Shown here one piece after another: positions 53,352 to 61,817 of a stretch of DNA of 64,000 bases. Numbering within the stretch: position 1 is the stretch's first letter; the number at the start of each line of letters is the position of its first letter. The stretch is from the NCBI GenBank assembly GCA_964541155.1, contig CAZIPC010000005.1, positions 124,001 through 188,000 on the forward strand, written 5' to 3'. Below the pieces are notes generated by a model, which saw only the letters and a list, made by a program, of their open reading frames with translations, did no database searches and had not been told where the DNA came from. A program made the position numbers and the translations under genes. The stretch comes from UBA4416 sp964541155 (lineage in GTDB: Bacteria > Bacteroidota > Bacteroidia > B-17B0 > Aurantibacillaceae).

Positions 53352-53897
53352 ATGTACGCTAGTAAATTAGTCTGGAATAACAATAAATGGACAAATGTAT
53401 CGGATTTAGCACAATCAGTTGTGTTTGTTGATTACAGAAGGAAAAACTCCTACTATTTTGGTTTAGAAGAGTGCCTTAATAATCCTATTTTGAAAAAAAT
53501 GAAAGTTGGATATATTGATTCTTATAGAGCAAATACGTTTCATTGTATTGCCGAAAGAATTGCACTATTTACCTTTTGTCTTAGTAATCGTCAGGTTTTT
53601 TATGTTGGAGATATATTTGGTGTTTACCAGATTTCTGATAAAGAAATTGATGAATTAAGAAACGCATTAATTCAACATAACTGGCTTGAAGAAGTGGAAA
53701 ACAGATTTCACAACATAGGTGATGTTAGAGCTATTAATAATCATATTGAGTACATGCGTTGCTGGAATTCTAATAATGTTGTTGGGGAAACAGGCCGTTC
53801 ATTCATTTTAAATATTCGATATGAAAAAATAAAATTTCATAGACCTATAAACTTAACTGATTTAACAGATAGAGAGGTAAATATTAAATGGAAATGA
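53352..53897 (+). CDS. Cytosolic FGxEE-family protein, copy 2
   Basis: A 181-aa protein without signal. The ATG at 53352 is used (MYASKLVWNNNKW aligns with copy 3); a TTG at 53331 overlapping the previous stop is an alternative. Core: YYFGLEECLNNPILKKMKVGYIDSY; late strand FILNIRYEKIKF. It lies 17 nt after LPP20-like paralogue 2 and 70 nt before paralogue 3, completing cassette 2. Function unknown. Confidence 0.65.
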   Translation: MYASKLVWNNNKWTNVSDLAQSVVFVDYRRKNSYYFGLEECLNNPILKKMKVGYIDSYRANTFHCIAERIALFTFCLSNRQVFYVGDIFGVYQISDKEIDELRNALIQHNWLEEVENRFHNIGDVRAINNHIEYMRCWNSNNVVGETGRSFILNIRYEKIKFHRPINLTDLTDREVNIKWK

Positions 53898-53967
53898 TTG
53901 ATTAATCGTTATAGAGTACTACAAGAATGGGAAACACATTTTAACATGTAATAAAATAGTTATTGAA

Positions 53968-55452
53968 ATGAAAAAACTCCTATTAATCCTAACCCTCGCA
54001 TTTACAATAAATGCTAATTCTCAAGATGATAAAACCGTAACACTTGTTGTAAGTGGGCAAGGTAAAACACAAGAAGAAGCCAAACAAAATGCCCTACGCA
54101 GTGCTATAGAACAAGCCTTTGGTACGTTCATATCCTCTAAAACAGAAATTTTAAACGATAATTTAGTGAAAGATGAAATTGTTTCTGTTACCAATGGTAA
54201 TATTCAGAAATTTGAAGTATTATCTGAGGTACAAATCCCTAATGGGGTTTATGCCACTAGTTTAAAGGCAATTGTATCAGTTTCTAAATTAACTAGTTTT
54301 TGCGAGAATAAGGGAGTAGAGGTAGAGTTTAAGGGTAGTTTATTAGCTGCAAATGTAAAACAACAAATATTGAATGAACAAAATGAAATTGAATCTATAA
54401 AGAATATTACAAATACTTGTAAAACAATCTTAGATCAATCTTGTGATTTTGAAATTTTAAGTGCAGAACCTAAGCAATATAATAATGATAATACACAATG
54501 GGTTGTTCCTATAACTATTAATGTTAAGTTTAATAGGAACATTAAGCAGTTTAATAAATATTTAGTTAATTCAATTAATAGATTAAGTATGTCGCTTGAA
54601 GAAGTAAATCAATATAAACTGTTAGGAAAGCAAACTTATAAATTAGCTATTTGGGATGATAATATTGGAGGGAAAACAAATAATATTGACACATTAAAAT
54701 CATTATCAAAGTCAAACCCTAATTTAATTTATATAATTAAATCAATGGGTTCGCCTATTTTTAAATCTGATAATATAGAATTATTAATAAAAAAATTTAA
54801 GAAACTTAAAAAAGAAGGCGATGGCATGTACTCATATGATATTCAATTCTATGATAAGTCTATACAACCAAATTTTCATTTTAGATCTTTATCTACTATT
54901 CAAGCAATCATAGATTTGATTTTGTACACAAAACATTCAATTTTAAATTTTAAAGTTTCTAATGATAAACATGTTATTGGTTGTGATAATTTGATTTCTC
55001 AGAAATCTTATGGATTTAAATTAATTAAATCCGAATTAACTCCAATATTATATTCTAGAAAGATTTTGAATCATGGCTGGAGTTTGCTTAGTAAGCCCGG
55101 GTCAATACTTTATTCTGATCCATATAATATTGAACAAGGTTTTAATCCAGATATTGTTACCCCATACAAGAATCTAGATCGATACTTAGATGAATTTTGT
55201 TACAACGGAGAACTATTTAAAGATGTTTTTAATTATAAATATTCTTTTATATCTCAAATTAATAGTGATATTCTTCCCCGAACAAGAGAAGATAAAAATC
55301 TGTGCACTAATTCATCCTTTAAAGCCGTAATTTCATTATTTGACTATAAATCAAGTTATAAAAGTATTGTTAGTTTATATTTTGAAGAGATTCTTTCACT
55401 TTCTGATTTAGAAAAAATTAAAGGATATAAAATAAGTTCAATAAAAAAATAA
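53968..55452 (+). CDS. Exported LPP20/FlgT-N-like protein, paralogue 3
   Basis: A 494-aa exported protein. Its signal and first ~125 residues are almost the same as in paralogue 2; an 80-nt stretch (54214-54293 against 52270-52349) differs at one base. The middle domain has VPITINVKFNRNIKQFNKYL and LSMSLEEVNQYKLLGKQTYKL, homologous to paralogues 1 and 2. The remainder contains inserted AT-rich, Asn/Ser/Tyr-rich sequence and ends SDLEKIKGYKISSIKK without DUF1566. The sharp change from conserved to diverged sequence suggests gene conversion of the 5' end. Confidence 0.72.
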   Translation: MKKLLLILTLAFTINANSQDDKTVTLVVSGQGKTQEEAKQNALRSAIEQAFGTFISSKTEILNDNLVKDEIVSVTNGNIQKFEVLSEVQIPNGVYATSLKAIVSVSKLTSFCENKGVEVEFKGSLLAANVKQQILNEQNEIESIKNITNTCKTILDQSCDFEILSAEPKQYNNDNTQWVVPITINVKFNRNIKQFNKYLVNSINRLSMSLEEVNQYKLLGKQTYKLAIWDDNIGGKTNNIDTLKSLSKSNPNLIYIIKSMGSPIFKSDNIELLIKKFKKLKKEGDGMYSYDIQFYDKSIQPNFHFRSLSTIQAIIDLILYTKHSILNFKVSNDKHVIGCDNLISQKSYGFKLIKSELTPILYSRKILNHGWSLLSKPGSILYSDPYNIEQGFNPDIVTPYKNLDRYLDEFCYNGELFKDVFNYKYSFISQINSDILPRTREDKNLCTNSSFKAVISLFDYKSSYKSIVSLYFEEILSLSDLEKIKGYKISSIKK

Positions 55453-55461
55453 ATTATTATT

Positions 55462-55998
55462 ATGCCAAAAAAAATAATAGCTAGATTAAGTTTTAATACA
55501 AATGGTTGGCAATCACCATCTGGATTAACGGGAAAATCAGTAAATAAAATACATGAGAATATTTATGGTTTCGGTTTTGAAGAATGGTTGTTTAATAAAA
55601 ATTTTGTTGATAAAGATGGCTATCATTTTGGCTATATTGAAGGTATTCATAAAAACTTTCAAGATGGAGATAACACATACCCACTTAAATTATATACTGT
55701 CGATGGGAGAACAAAAAGAAGATATTTAGTTGCAATAATAAAAGAATGGCACAGTTTATCTTCAATAGAAAGTTCAAATTTAATTTCTAATAATTTAGAA
55801 TTAATAAATTCAATGAAAGCCGATATACAAGCAATTGGTAATGCAAATGCTTTGAATAAGTTCAATCAACATTTATATAATAATAATTCTTATCAGTTGT
55901 TTAATCTTAAATTTAAGGATGTTGAATATTTAAACAATGAAATTCCTACATCAAGCCCAGTTTATAAAATGAATAGATTCTTGCTTCACAGAGTTTAA
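55462..55998 (+). CDS. Cytosolic FGxEE-family protein, copy 3
   Basis: A 178-aa protein without signal, 9 nt after LPP20-like paralogue 3. It is the clearest member of the family: ARLSFNTNGWQSPSGLTGKS, then YGFGFEEWLFNKNF and GYHFGYIEGIH, and the closing FNLKFKDVEYL. The GFGFEEWLF pattern resembles small stand-alone proteins I associate with HNH or restriction loci in other bacteria, but I am not certain of that link. Completes cassette 3. Confidence 0.68.
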   Translation: MPKKIIARLSFNTNGWQSPSGLTGKSVNKIHENIYGFGFEEWLFNKNFVDKDGYHFGYIEGIHKNFQDGDNTYPLKLYTVDGRTKRRYLVAIIKEWHSLSSIESSNLISNNLELINSMKADIQAIGNANALNKFNQHLYNNNSYQLFNLKFKDVEYLNNEIPTSSPVYKMNRFLLHRV

Positions 55999-56009
55999 TA
56001 ATTGACAAT

Positions 56010-56480
56010 ATGAAAAACATATTAATACTTTTAACACTAGGTTCTACATTGTTTGCAAATGCTCAATCTTTCAATGAAGATAAAACTGCATTTGCTAATT
56101 TCTTGAAGCGCATGTATAAGGCAACACCGTTTGAGGGAGTAAAAATAGTTGATGATTATGAACACCAATATATAGTTTCAGTAATTAGCTTAGATAAGGC
56201 TAAATACACCAGCGAGTCAACCATGAATCGTGTGGCACAAGTAAAGGCTCAATCGCAAACCAGTACGTTTATAAATGGCGCAACTATTAGTATGGATATG
56301 GTTATTTCTACTAAGGAATACAAGGACGCAACAAATAATGTAAAAACTATTGTTGAAACAGTTGAACAAATAAGGCAAAATGTTTCGGGTTTTACGCAAG
56401 GTTTGGAGTTATTAATAGATTTTGATAATTCTGAAAATAAACAAAAGGTATTTATTTTTATAAAAGATATAAAAAAATGA
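56010..56480 (+). CDS. Small exported protein, short paralogue of the 49191 product
   Basis: A 156-aa exported protein with signal MKNILILLTLGSTLFANAQ. FNEDKTAFANFLKRMYKATPFEGV and YIVSVISLDKAKYTS, and later GFTQGLELL, match the 238-aa product encoded at 49191-49907, with its first internal half missing. It overlaps the next gene by 4 nt (ATGA). Function unknown. Confidence 0.7.
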   Translation: MKNILILLTLGSTLFANAQSFNEDKTAFANFLKRMYKATPFEGVKIVDDYEHQYIVSVISLDKAKYTSESTMNRVAQVKAQSQTSTFINGATISMDMVISTKEYKDATNNVKTIVETVEQIRQNVSGFTQGLELLIDFDNSENKQKVFIFIKDIKK

Positions 56481-56950
56481 AACGTTTAACTAAACAGCTA
56501 ATATGTATTATATGTTTGATGAGTAAATATTCTTATTCTCAAATAGAATTTAAAGAGTATGAAAGCTTACTATGTATAGCTCAAATATGGAACGAAGATA
56601 GTTGTAAGTACGTAAAATATTCATCAAAGGAGTCGTGTTATAGTTTATGGATGGGTAATGATAAGCAAGATTCGGTTTATATTTCCATAGTAAATTATGA
56701 TGATTCGGCAAAAGACAATCATTATTATAAAGTATATGAAGAATTAGATGGAGGTTTTTTACATTGGGTATATTTAGCCAGAGATTTAGATACAAATGAA
56801 ACGGTTTGGATTCATTATTTTAGAACTCACCCTCACAATGTTGTTAGAGTAGATTATAGTTTTTATTCTATTAGATATATTGATGATATTGAAGGAGCTT
56901 TTTATGATGAAAATGGTAATGCTATTATTATTAAAAATTACGATAATTAA
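56477..56950 (+). CDS. Exported protein of unknown function, last gene of the operon
   Basis: A 157-aa protein with a signal peptide (MKRLTKQLICIICLMSKYSYSQ). The mature part has many Tyr, Asp and Cys residues: SLLCIAQIWNEDSCKYVKY, then YVYLARDLDTNET-like WVYLARDLDTNETVW and GAFYDENGNAI near the end. I do not recognise a family. It overlaps the 156-aa gene by 4 nt and is followed after 6 nt by a strong bidirectional terminator. Confidence 0.68.
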   Translation: MKRLTKQLICIICLMSKYSYSQIEFKEYESLLCIAQIWNEDSCKYVKYSSKESCYSLWMGNDKQDSVYISIVNYDDSAKDNHYYKVYEELDGGFLHWVYLARDLDTNETVWIHYFRTHPHNVVRVDYSFYSIRYIDDIEGAFYDENGNAIIIKNYDN

Positions 56951-56956
56951 TCAAAC

Positions 56957-56988
56957 AAAAACCCCCGAAGAATTCTTCGGGGGTTTTT
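56957..56988. terminator. Bidirectional terminator of the accessory operon and hpd
   Basis: A 32-bp perfect palindrome (AAAAACCCCCGAAGAA / TTCTTCGGGGGTTTTT). The GC-rich core and flanking A/T tracts suit termination on both strands, here for the plus-strand operon and the minus-strand hpd unit. Confidence 0.93.
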
Positions 56989-57013
56989 TATAATAGTTAA
57001 AACTATGTTAAGC

Positions 57014-58174
57014 TTATAAGGTTCCTCTTAGTGCTTGTTCTCTTTCAATCGATTCGAATAAGGCTTTAAAGTTACCAGCACCAAAGCCTTTAGCCCCCAT
57101 ACGTTGTATGATTTCGTAAAATAAGGTTGGTCTGTCTTCTACTGGTTTAGTAAATATTTGTAATAAATAACCTTCTTCATCAGCATCTACCAATATAGAT
57201 AATTTTTGAAGTTCTTTAATATCTTCTTTCATCATCTCCATGTGCACACCTAATCTTCTGGGGATATCATCATAATAGGCTTGCGGTGGCGGTGGTAAAA
57301 ACTCAACACCACGTGCTTTTAAATCAGCAACTGTTTTAATAATATCATCCGTTGCTAAAGCTAAATGTTGCACACCAGCACCTTCGTAAAAGTCAATGTA
57401 TTCTTCAATTTGAGATTTTTTCTTTCCTTCTGCTGGTTCGTTAATAGGAAATTTAATACGGCCGTTTCCGTTACTCATTACTTTACTCATTAAGGCAGAG
57501 TATTCGGTTGTAATTTGTTTGTCATCAAAACTTAAAAAGTTTACAAATCCCATCACGTCTTCATACCATTTCACAGTTGCATTCATTTGGTTCCAACCTA
57601 CATTACCAACCATGTGGTCAATAAATTTTAAACCAACAGGCGCTGGGTTATAATCACTTTCCCATTTTTTAAATCCTGGCAAAAATTCACCTTTATAGTT
57701 TTTGCGTTCAACAAACATGTGAACTGTTTCGCCATATGTATAAATACCAGCGCGCACTACTTCGCCATGCTCATCTTTTTCAACAGTTGGTTCCATGTAT
57801 ACTTTTGCGCCACGTTTTACAGTTTCTTCAAACGATTTACGGGCGTCTTCTACCCATAATGCAATAACTTTAACGCCATCGCCATGTTTTTTAACGTGTT
57901 CGCCAATTGCCGAATCGCTTTTTAAAGCAGTAGTTAATACCAAACGAATTTTATCTTGTTTTAAAACGTAAGATGTGCGATCTGTTAAGCCAGTTTCTAA
58001 GCCTGCATAAGCATAGGATTGAAAGCCAAATGCTGTTTTATAGTAATGGGCAGATTGCTTAGCGTTACCAACATAAAACTCTACATAATCTGTTCCTAAT
58101 AGAGGCAAAAAATCTTTCGCTCCTTCAAATATTTTTTCTAATCCGTATTCTACGTTTTTTACTTCTTTAGCCAT
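57014..58174 (-). CDS. hpd: 4-hydroxyphenylpyruvate dioxygenase
   Basis: A 386-aa non-haem Fe(II) dioxygenase converting 4-hydroxyphenylpyruvate to homogentisate in tyrosine catabolism. Two VOC-type domains are visible. The 2-His-1-Glu site is His187 (FIDHMVGNV), His270 (GVQHLALATDDI) and Glu354 (LFYEIIQRMG). The C-terminal GFGAGNFKALFESIE is the family signature. It follows hmgA by 88 nt on the same strand, so the two consecutive pathway steps are probably co-transcribed. No fumarylacetoacetase or maleylacetoacetate isomerase is present in this window. Confidence 0.97.
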   Translation of the reverse strand: MAKEVKNVEYGLEKIFEGAKDFLPLLGTDYVEFYVGNAKQSAHYYKTAFGFQSYAYAGLETGLTDRTSYVLKQDKIRLVLTTALKSDSAIGEHVKKHGDGVKVIALWVEDARKSFEETVKRGAKVYMEPTVEKDEHGEVVRAGIYTYGETVHMFVERKNYKGEFLPGFKKWESDYNPAPVGLKFIDHMVGNVGWNQMNATVKWYEDVMGFVNFLSFDDKQITTEYSALMSKVMSNGNGRIKFPINEPAEGKKKSQIEEYIDFYEGAGVQHLALATDDIIKTVADLKARGVEFLPPPPQAYYDDIPRRLGVHMEMMKEDIKELQKLSILVDADEEGYLLQIFTKPVEDRPTLFYEIIQRMGAKGFGAGNFKALFESIEREQALRGTL

Positions 58175-58262
58175 AATTTTAATTTGATAATTAGCTGATT
58201 ACATAATTAGCTAATGGATTTTATTTGTTTTATAATAATTATTTTTTTGTTACTGTTTTAAA

Positions 58263-59420
58263 TTATTCCACCCAACTTTTATAATATTTACCATCATCAA
58301 TACTCATCGCATCTTCAGTTACCATTAAAGGCCTAAATGTATCAACCATAACGGCTAGTTCTTGAGTAACGGTTTGCCCAATGCTTCGTTCCATAGCGCC
58401 TGGAGCAGGGCCATGAGGAATGCCTTTTGGATGCAAGGTAATATGACCTTGTTCAATATTATTACGGCTCATAAAATCACCATCAACATAATACAATACT
58501 TCATCGCTATCAATATTGCTATGATTGTAAGGAGCAGGAATAGCTTGTGGATGGTAATCGTATAAACGAGGAACAAATGAACATACTACAAATGTAGAGG
58601 TTTCAAATGTTTGGTGCACTGGTGGTGGTTGATGCACCCTACCAGTAATAGGTTCAAAATTATGAATGCTAAATCCATACGGAAAGTTATATCCATCCCA
58701 ACCAATTACATCAAAAGGATGTGTGGCATAAACCACTTCATGAATCATACCTTCTTTTTTAATTTTAATTAAAAATTCTCCTTTTTGGTCATAGGTTTCT
58801 AACTCAGTAGGTAATTTAAAATCACGCTCGCAAAATGGAGAATGCTCTAACAACTGACCAGATGAGCTTTTGTAACGTTTAGGAGTATAGTATGGAGCAA
58901 ATGATTCAACATAAAACAAACGGTTATCGCTTGTTTCAAATTCTATCTGGTAAATCATTCCTCTTGGAATAATTAAATAATCACCATATTCAAAATTAAT
59001 ATTTCCTAAAAAGGTTCTTAATTTTCCTTTGCCTTTATGAATAAAAATAAGCTCATCGGCATCAGCATTTTTGTAAAAGTAGGTTGTTAAACTTTGGGTT
59101 GGTGCAGCTAGTCCAATTTGACAATCGCTATTTAATAAAACGGTTTTTCTGCTTTCTAAAAAATCAGGAGTTGGTTTAATATCAAATCCTTTTAATAAAA
59201 GCGATTTAATGTTTTTATCAATGGCAATTTTTGGTTGAACAGAATAGCTTCTTAAAATTTCTTTTACCTGAGTTGGTCTGTGAACATGGTATGATAGGGT
59301 AGAGTGTCCATTGAATCCTTCGGTACCAAATAATTGCTCGTAATAAAAATTTCCTTCAGGAGATTTAAATACGGTGTGGCGCTTTTGAGGGATATGACCT
59401 AAATGATGATAAATTGGCAT
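58263..59420 (-). CDS. hmgA: Homogentisate 1,2-dioxygenase
   Basis: A 385-aa Fe(II) cupin dioxygenase that opens homogentisate to maleylacetoacetate. It starts YHHLGHIPQKRHTVFKSPEG and has STLSYHVHRPTQV. The iron ligands are likely the His of YNHSN, the Glu of DSDEVLYYVDGDF and the His of GIPHGPAPG. It is of the shorter type found in Bacteroidota (human enzyme ~445 aa). It lies 5 nt after trhO and upstream of hpd in the order trhO-hmgA-hpd. Confidence 0.93.
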   Translation of the reverse strand: MPIYHHLGHIPQKRHTVFKSPEGNFYYEQLFGTEGFNGHSTLSYHVHRPTQVKEILRSYSVQPKIAIDKNIKSLLLKGFDIKPTPDFLESRKTVLLNSDCQIGLAAPTQSLTTYFYKNADADELIFIHKGKGKLRTFLGNINFEYGDYLIIPRGMIYQIEFETSDNRLFYVESFAPYYTPKRYKSSSGQLLEHSPFCERDFKLPTELETYDQKGEFLIKIKKEGMIHEVVYATHPFDVIGWDGYNFPYGFSIHNFEPITGRVHQPPPVHQTFETSTFVVCSFVPRLYDYHPQAIPAPYNHSNIDSDEVLYYVDGDFMSRNNIEQGHITLHPKGIPHGPAPGAMERSIGQTVTQELAVMVDTFRPLMVTEDAMSIDDGKYYKSWVE

Positions 59421-59425
59421 ATTTA

Positions 59426-60505
59426 CTATTTTAGTTTATTTAAAGATAAATCATTTTTTATGATTTGAGCTAAATTTGGTCTCAATCTGCTTTTATAAAC
59501 AGATAAGCATTCTGGACCGTTTTTAATGCGTCCTTTTCTTAATTCACGCTGCATTTCAATTGGTAATGCAGCAATCTCTTGGCATTTAGGAGTACAACAT
59601 CCTTGCATTTTTTCGGCACATTCGTTGCATTGTATAAATAACAAATGGCAATCGTCGTTTTTGCAATTTACATGTGTATCGCATGGTTTACCGCATTGGT
59701 GGCAATTACTTAAAATATCATCCGTAATTCGTTCGCCAATACGTTCATCAAACACAAAGTTAATGCCTTTAAACTTGCTTTCTAAGCCTTGTTCTTTAAC
59801 TTCTTTAGCATACTGTATAATTCCTCCATGTAGGTGGTTAACATCTTTAAAGCCTTTGTGTTTTAAATAAGCACTAGCTTTTTCGCAACGAATACCGCCC
59901 GTGCAATACATCAGGACTTTTTTATTTTCTTGTCCTTTAAGGTGCTCTACTACTAAGGGTAATTCTTCTCTAAAGGTATCTGCATCGGGGCAAAATGCTT
60001 TATCAAAACGCCCCACTTCACTTTCGTAGTGATTTCTCATATCAACCACAATCGTATTAGGATCTTCTAAGGCTTTATTAAAACCCTCTGCATTTAAGTA
60101 TGTTCCAGTATTTGAAGCATCAAACTCAGGATCATTAATACCATCAGCAACTACTTTTTCTTTAACCTTAATAATTAATTTATAGAAGGATTTTCCATTT
60201 CCATCTACAGCTATTTTAAATGGAATATTATTAAATAGCTCATTACTGTAAAGTTGTTTTACAAACGTGTCCCAATTTTCTTTTGGTATACTCATTTGTG
60301 CATTAATGCCTTCGTGAGCAATGTAAATCCTTCCAAAACAGTTTAATTCTGTCCATTCAATAAACAAATTATCTCTTAATTCTTTTGGATTTTCAATTTT
60401 CACATATCTGTAAAAAGAAAAAGTAACACGCTCTATAGTTTCTTGAGCTAAACGTGCTTTAAGTTCATCTTTATTAATGCGGTTTCTTAATTCAGGCATT
60501 TTCAT
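59426..60505 (-). CDS. trhO: tRNA uridine-34 hydroxylase TrhO (rhodanese-like, YceA)
   Basis: A 359-aa rhodanese-domain protein that forms 5-hydroxyuridine at tRNA position 34 from O2. N-terminal MPELRNRINKDELKA corresponds closely to E. coli YceA. The middle carries the acylphosphatase-like HEGINAQMSIP. The rhodanese domain has VDMRNHYESEVG and the catalytic Cys in MYCTGGIRCEKA. The C-terminus is Cys-rich (CHQCGKPC, CNECAEKMQGCC), suggesting metal binding. ATG 60505 is used; a GTG at 60535 gives ten more residues. It lies 5 nt upstream of hmgA, an unusual association with tyrosine catabolism. Confidence 0.9.
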   Translation of the reverse strand: MKMPELRNRINKDELKARLAQETIERVTFSFYRYVKIENPKELRDNLFIEWTELNCFGRIYIAHEGINAQMSIPKENWDTFVKQLYSNELFNNIPFKIAVDGNGKSFYKLIIKVKEKVVADGINDPEFDASNTGTYLNAEGFNKALEDPNTIVVDMRNHYESEVGRFDKAFCPDADTFREELPLVVEHLKGQENKKVLMYCTGGIRCEKASAYLKHKGFKDVNHLHGGIIQYAKEVKEQGLESKFKGINFVFDERIGERITDDILSNCHQCGKPCDTHVNCKNDDCHLLFIQCNECAEKMQGCCTPKCQEIAALPIEMQRELRKGRIKNGPECLSVYKSRLRPNLAQIIKNDLSLNKLK

Positions 60506-60674
60506 GTGTAAAACGTTTTGTTTTTTTATAGCCACATGGGTTATTCATCAACTTTAGTATTAAAGTATATTTTTTATAAGATGAATAATACATAATAGAT
60601 ATAATTGCAGGTTATACTATTTTAATTTATTAATTTTTAAAAATGATAGATTTTTAAATCAGCACATTTTTATT

Positions 60675-60682
60675 TACGTTTG
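60675..60682 (+). promoter_or_regulatory. Possible -7 element upstream of the threonine dehydrogenase gene
   Basis: TACGTTTG matches TAnnTTTG and lies 77 nt before the ATG at 60760, which would give a long leader. The rest of the 224-nt gap between divergent trhO and this gene is AT-rich and shows no other clear signal. Confidence 0.35.
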
Positions 60683-60759
60683 TAAAGGTAGTAAAAATCT
60701 AAAAAAATAGATAAAGATTTACCTTTCATTTACAAATTATAAATATTACAGTATTACGT

Positions 60760-61704
60760 ATGTATAATAAAGAAGATAAAATTTTAGTAATTGGAGCTGG
60801 CGGGCAAATAGGCATTGAATTAGTTCAAGAATTGAGTCAAATATATGGTTCGCGTAATGTTGTAGCGGCAGATTTAAAGCCAATACCAGCTTTACAAACC
60901 AATCCGTTTGAAACGCTTGATGTGCTTGATAAAGAGGCTTTATTGAGTACTGTAAAAAAGCATCACATTTCGCATGTATATTTATTAGCAGCTTTGTTAT
61001 CGGCTACAGGCGAGCAAAATCCTATGTTTGCATGGAAATTAAACATGGAAGGTTTATTTAATGTATTAGATTTAGCTAAAGAAAAACATATTTCAAAAGT
61101 ATATTGGCCAAGTTCAATTGCTGTGTTTGGCCCAACTACGCCACGCATAGAAACTCCTCAATATACGGTTATGGAGCCATCAACTGTTTATGGTATAAGT
61201 AAACAAGCGGGTGAACGCTGGTGCGAATGGTATCATCATAAATTTGGAGTTGATGTACGAAGCTTACGCTATCCTGGTTTAATAGGTTGGAAATCGGCAC
61301 CAGGTGGCGGAACAACAGATTATGCAGTTCATATATTTCATCAAGCTTTAAAAACTAAAACCTATGAATGTTTTTTAAGTGCAGACACAGCTTTGCCAAT
61401 GATGCACATGGAGGATGCTATTAGAGCTACTATTGAAATTATGCATGCACCATCTGATCAAATTAAAATAAGAGGTAGTTACAATTTAGCAGGAATTAGT
61501 TTTACACCCTCGCAAATTGCTAATGAAATAAAAAAACATATTCCTGATTTTACTATTTCATATAATCCAGATTTTAGACAAAACATTGCAAATAGTTGGC
61601 CTCAAAGTATAAACGAAGAGTATGCTAAGAAAGATTGGAACTGGCAAGCTAAATATGATTTAGCTTCTTTAGTAGAAAACATGCTAAACAATTTAGGAAA
61701 ATAA
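60760..61704 (+). CDS. L-threonine 3-dehydrogenase, SDR (epimerase-like) type
   Basis: A 314-aa extended SDR protein. The NAD motif is VIGAGGQIG near residue 10. The catalytic set is Ser in WPSSIAVFG and Tyr-Lys in YGISK. RYPGLIGWKSAPGGGTTDYAV is the signature of the UDP-galactose-epimerase-like threonine dehydrogenases known from Flavobacterium frigidimaris and others. It oxidises L-threonine to 2-amino-3-ketobutyrate. The partner ligase (kbl) is not in the window. Other extended SDRs are a minor alternative. Confidence 0.85.
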   Translation: MYNKEDKILVIGAGGQIGIELVQELSQIYGSRNVVAADLKPIPALQTNPFETLDVLDKEALLSTVKKHHISHVYLLAALLSATGEQNPMFAWKLNMEGLFNVLDLAKEKHISKVYWPSSIAVFGPTTPRIETPQYTVMEPSTVYGISKQAGERWCEWYHHKFGVDVRSLRYPGLIGWKSAPGGGTTDYAVHIFHQALKTKTYECFLSADTALPMMHMEDAIRATIEIMHAPSDQIKIRGSYNLAGISFTPSQIANEIKKHIPDFTISYNPDFRQNIANSWPQSINEEYAKKDWNWQAKYDLASLVENMLNNLGK

Positions 61705-61806
61705 TTTTCTTAATTCTCTTTTTTTCAAACATAAATTATATTAAATTTAAAACGTATTAAGTTTTAAATTACTATACGCAACCATTAATTACGCATTATT
61801 CGCAAA

Positions 61807-61814
61807 TATTTTTG
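61807..61814 (+). promoter_or_regulatory. -7 promoter element of the MORN-repeat gene (TATTTTTG)
   Basis: TATTTTTG matches TAnnTTTG and ends 3 nt before the ATG at 61818, the leaderless geometry also seen at lpxD, trmH and rlmI. An in-frame TTG at 61812 overlaps the box and is rejected as start. No -33 TTG is seen. Confidence 0.42.
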
Positions 61815-61817
61815 CCT

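Noticed and set aside
49918..55998. Reading the three exported/cytosolic pairs as polymorphic toxin-immunity cassettes
   Set aside because: All three exported proteins remain homologous over ~400 residues, so the C-termini are diverged paralogous domains rather than swapped toxin modules, and no known toxin motif is seen. Kept only as one possibility in the findings.
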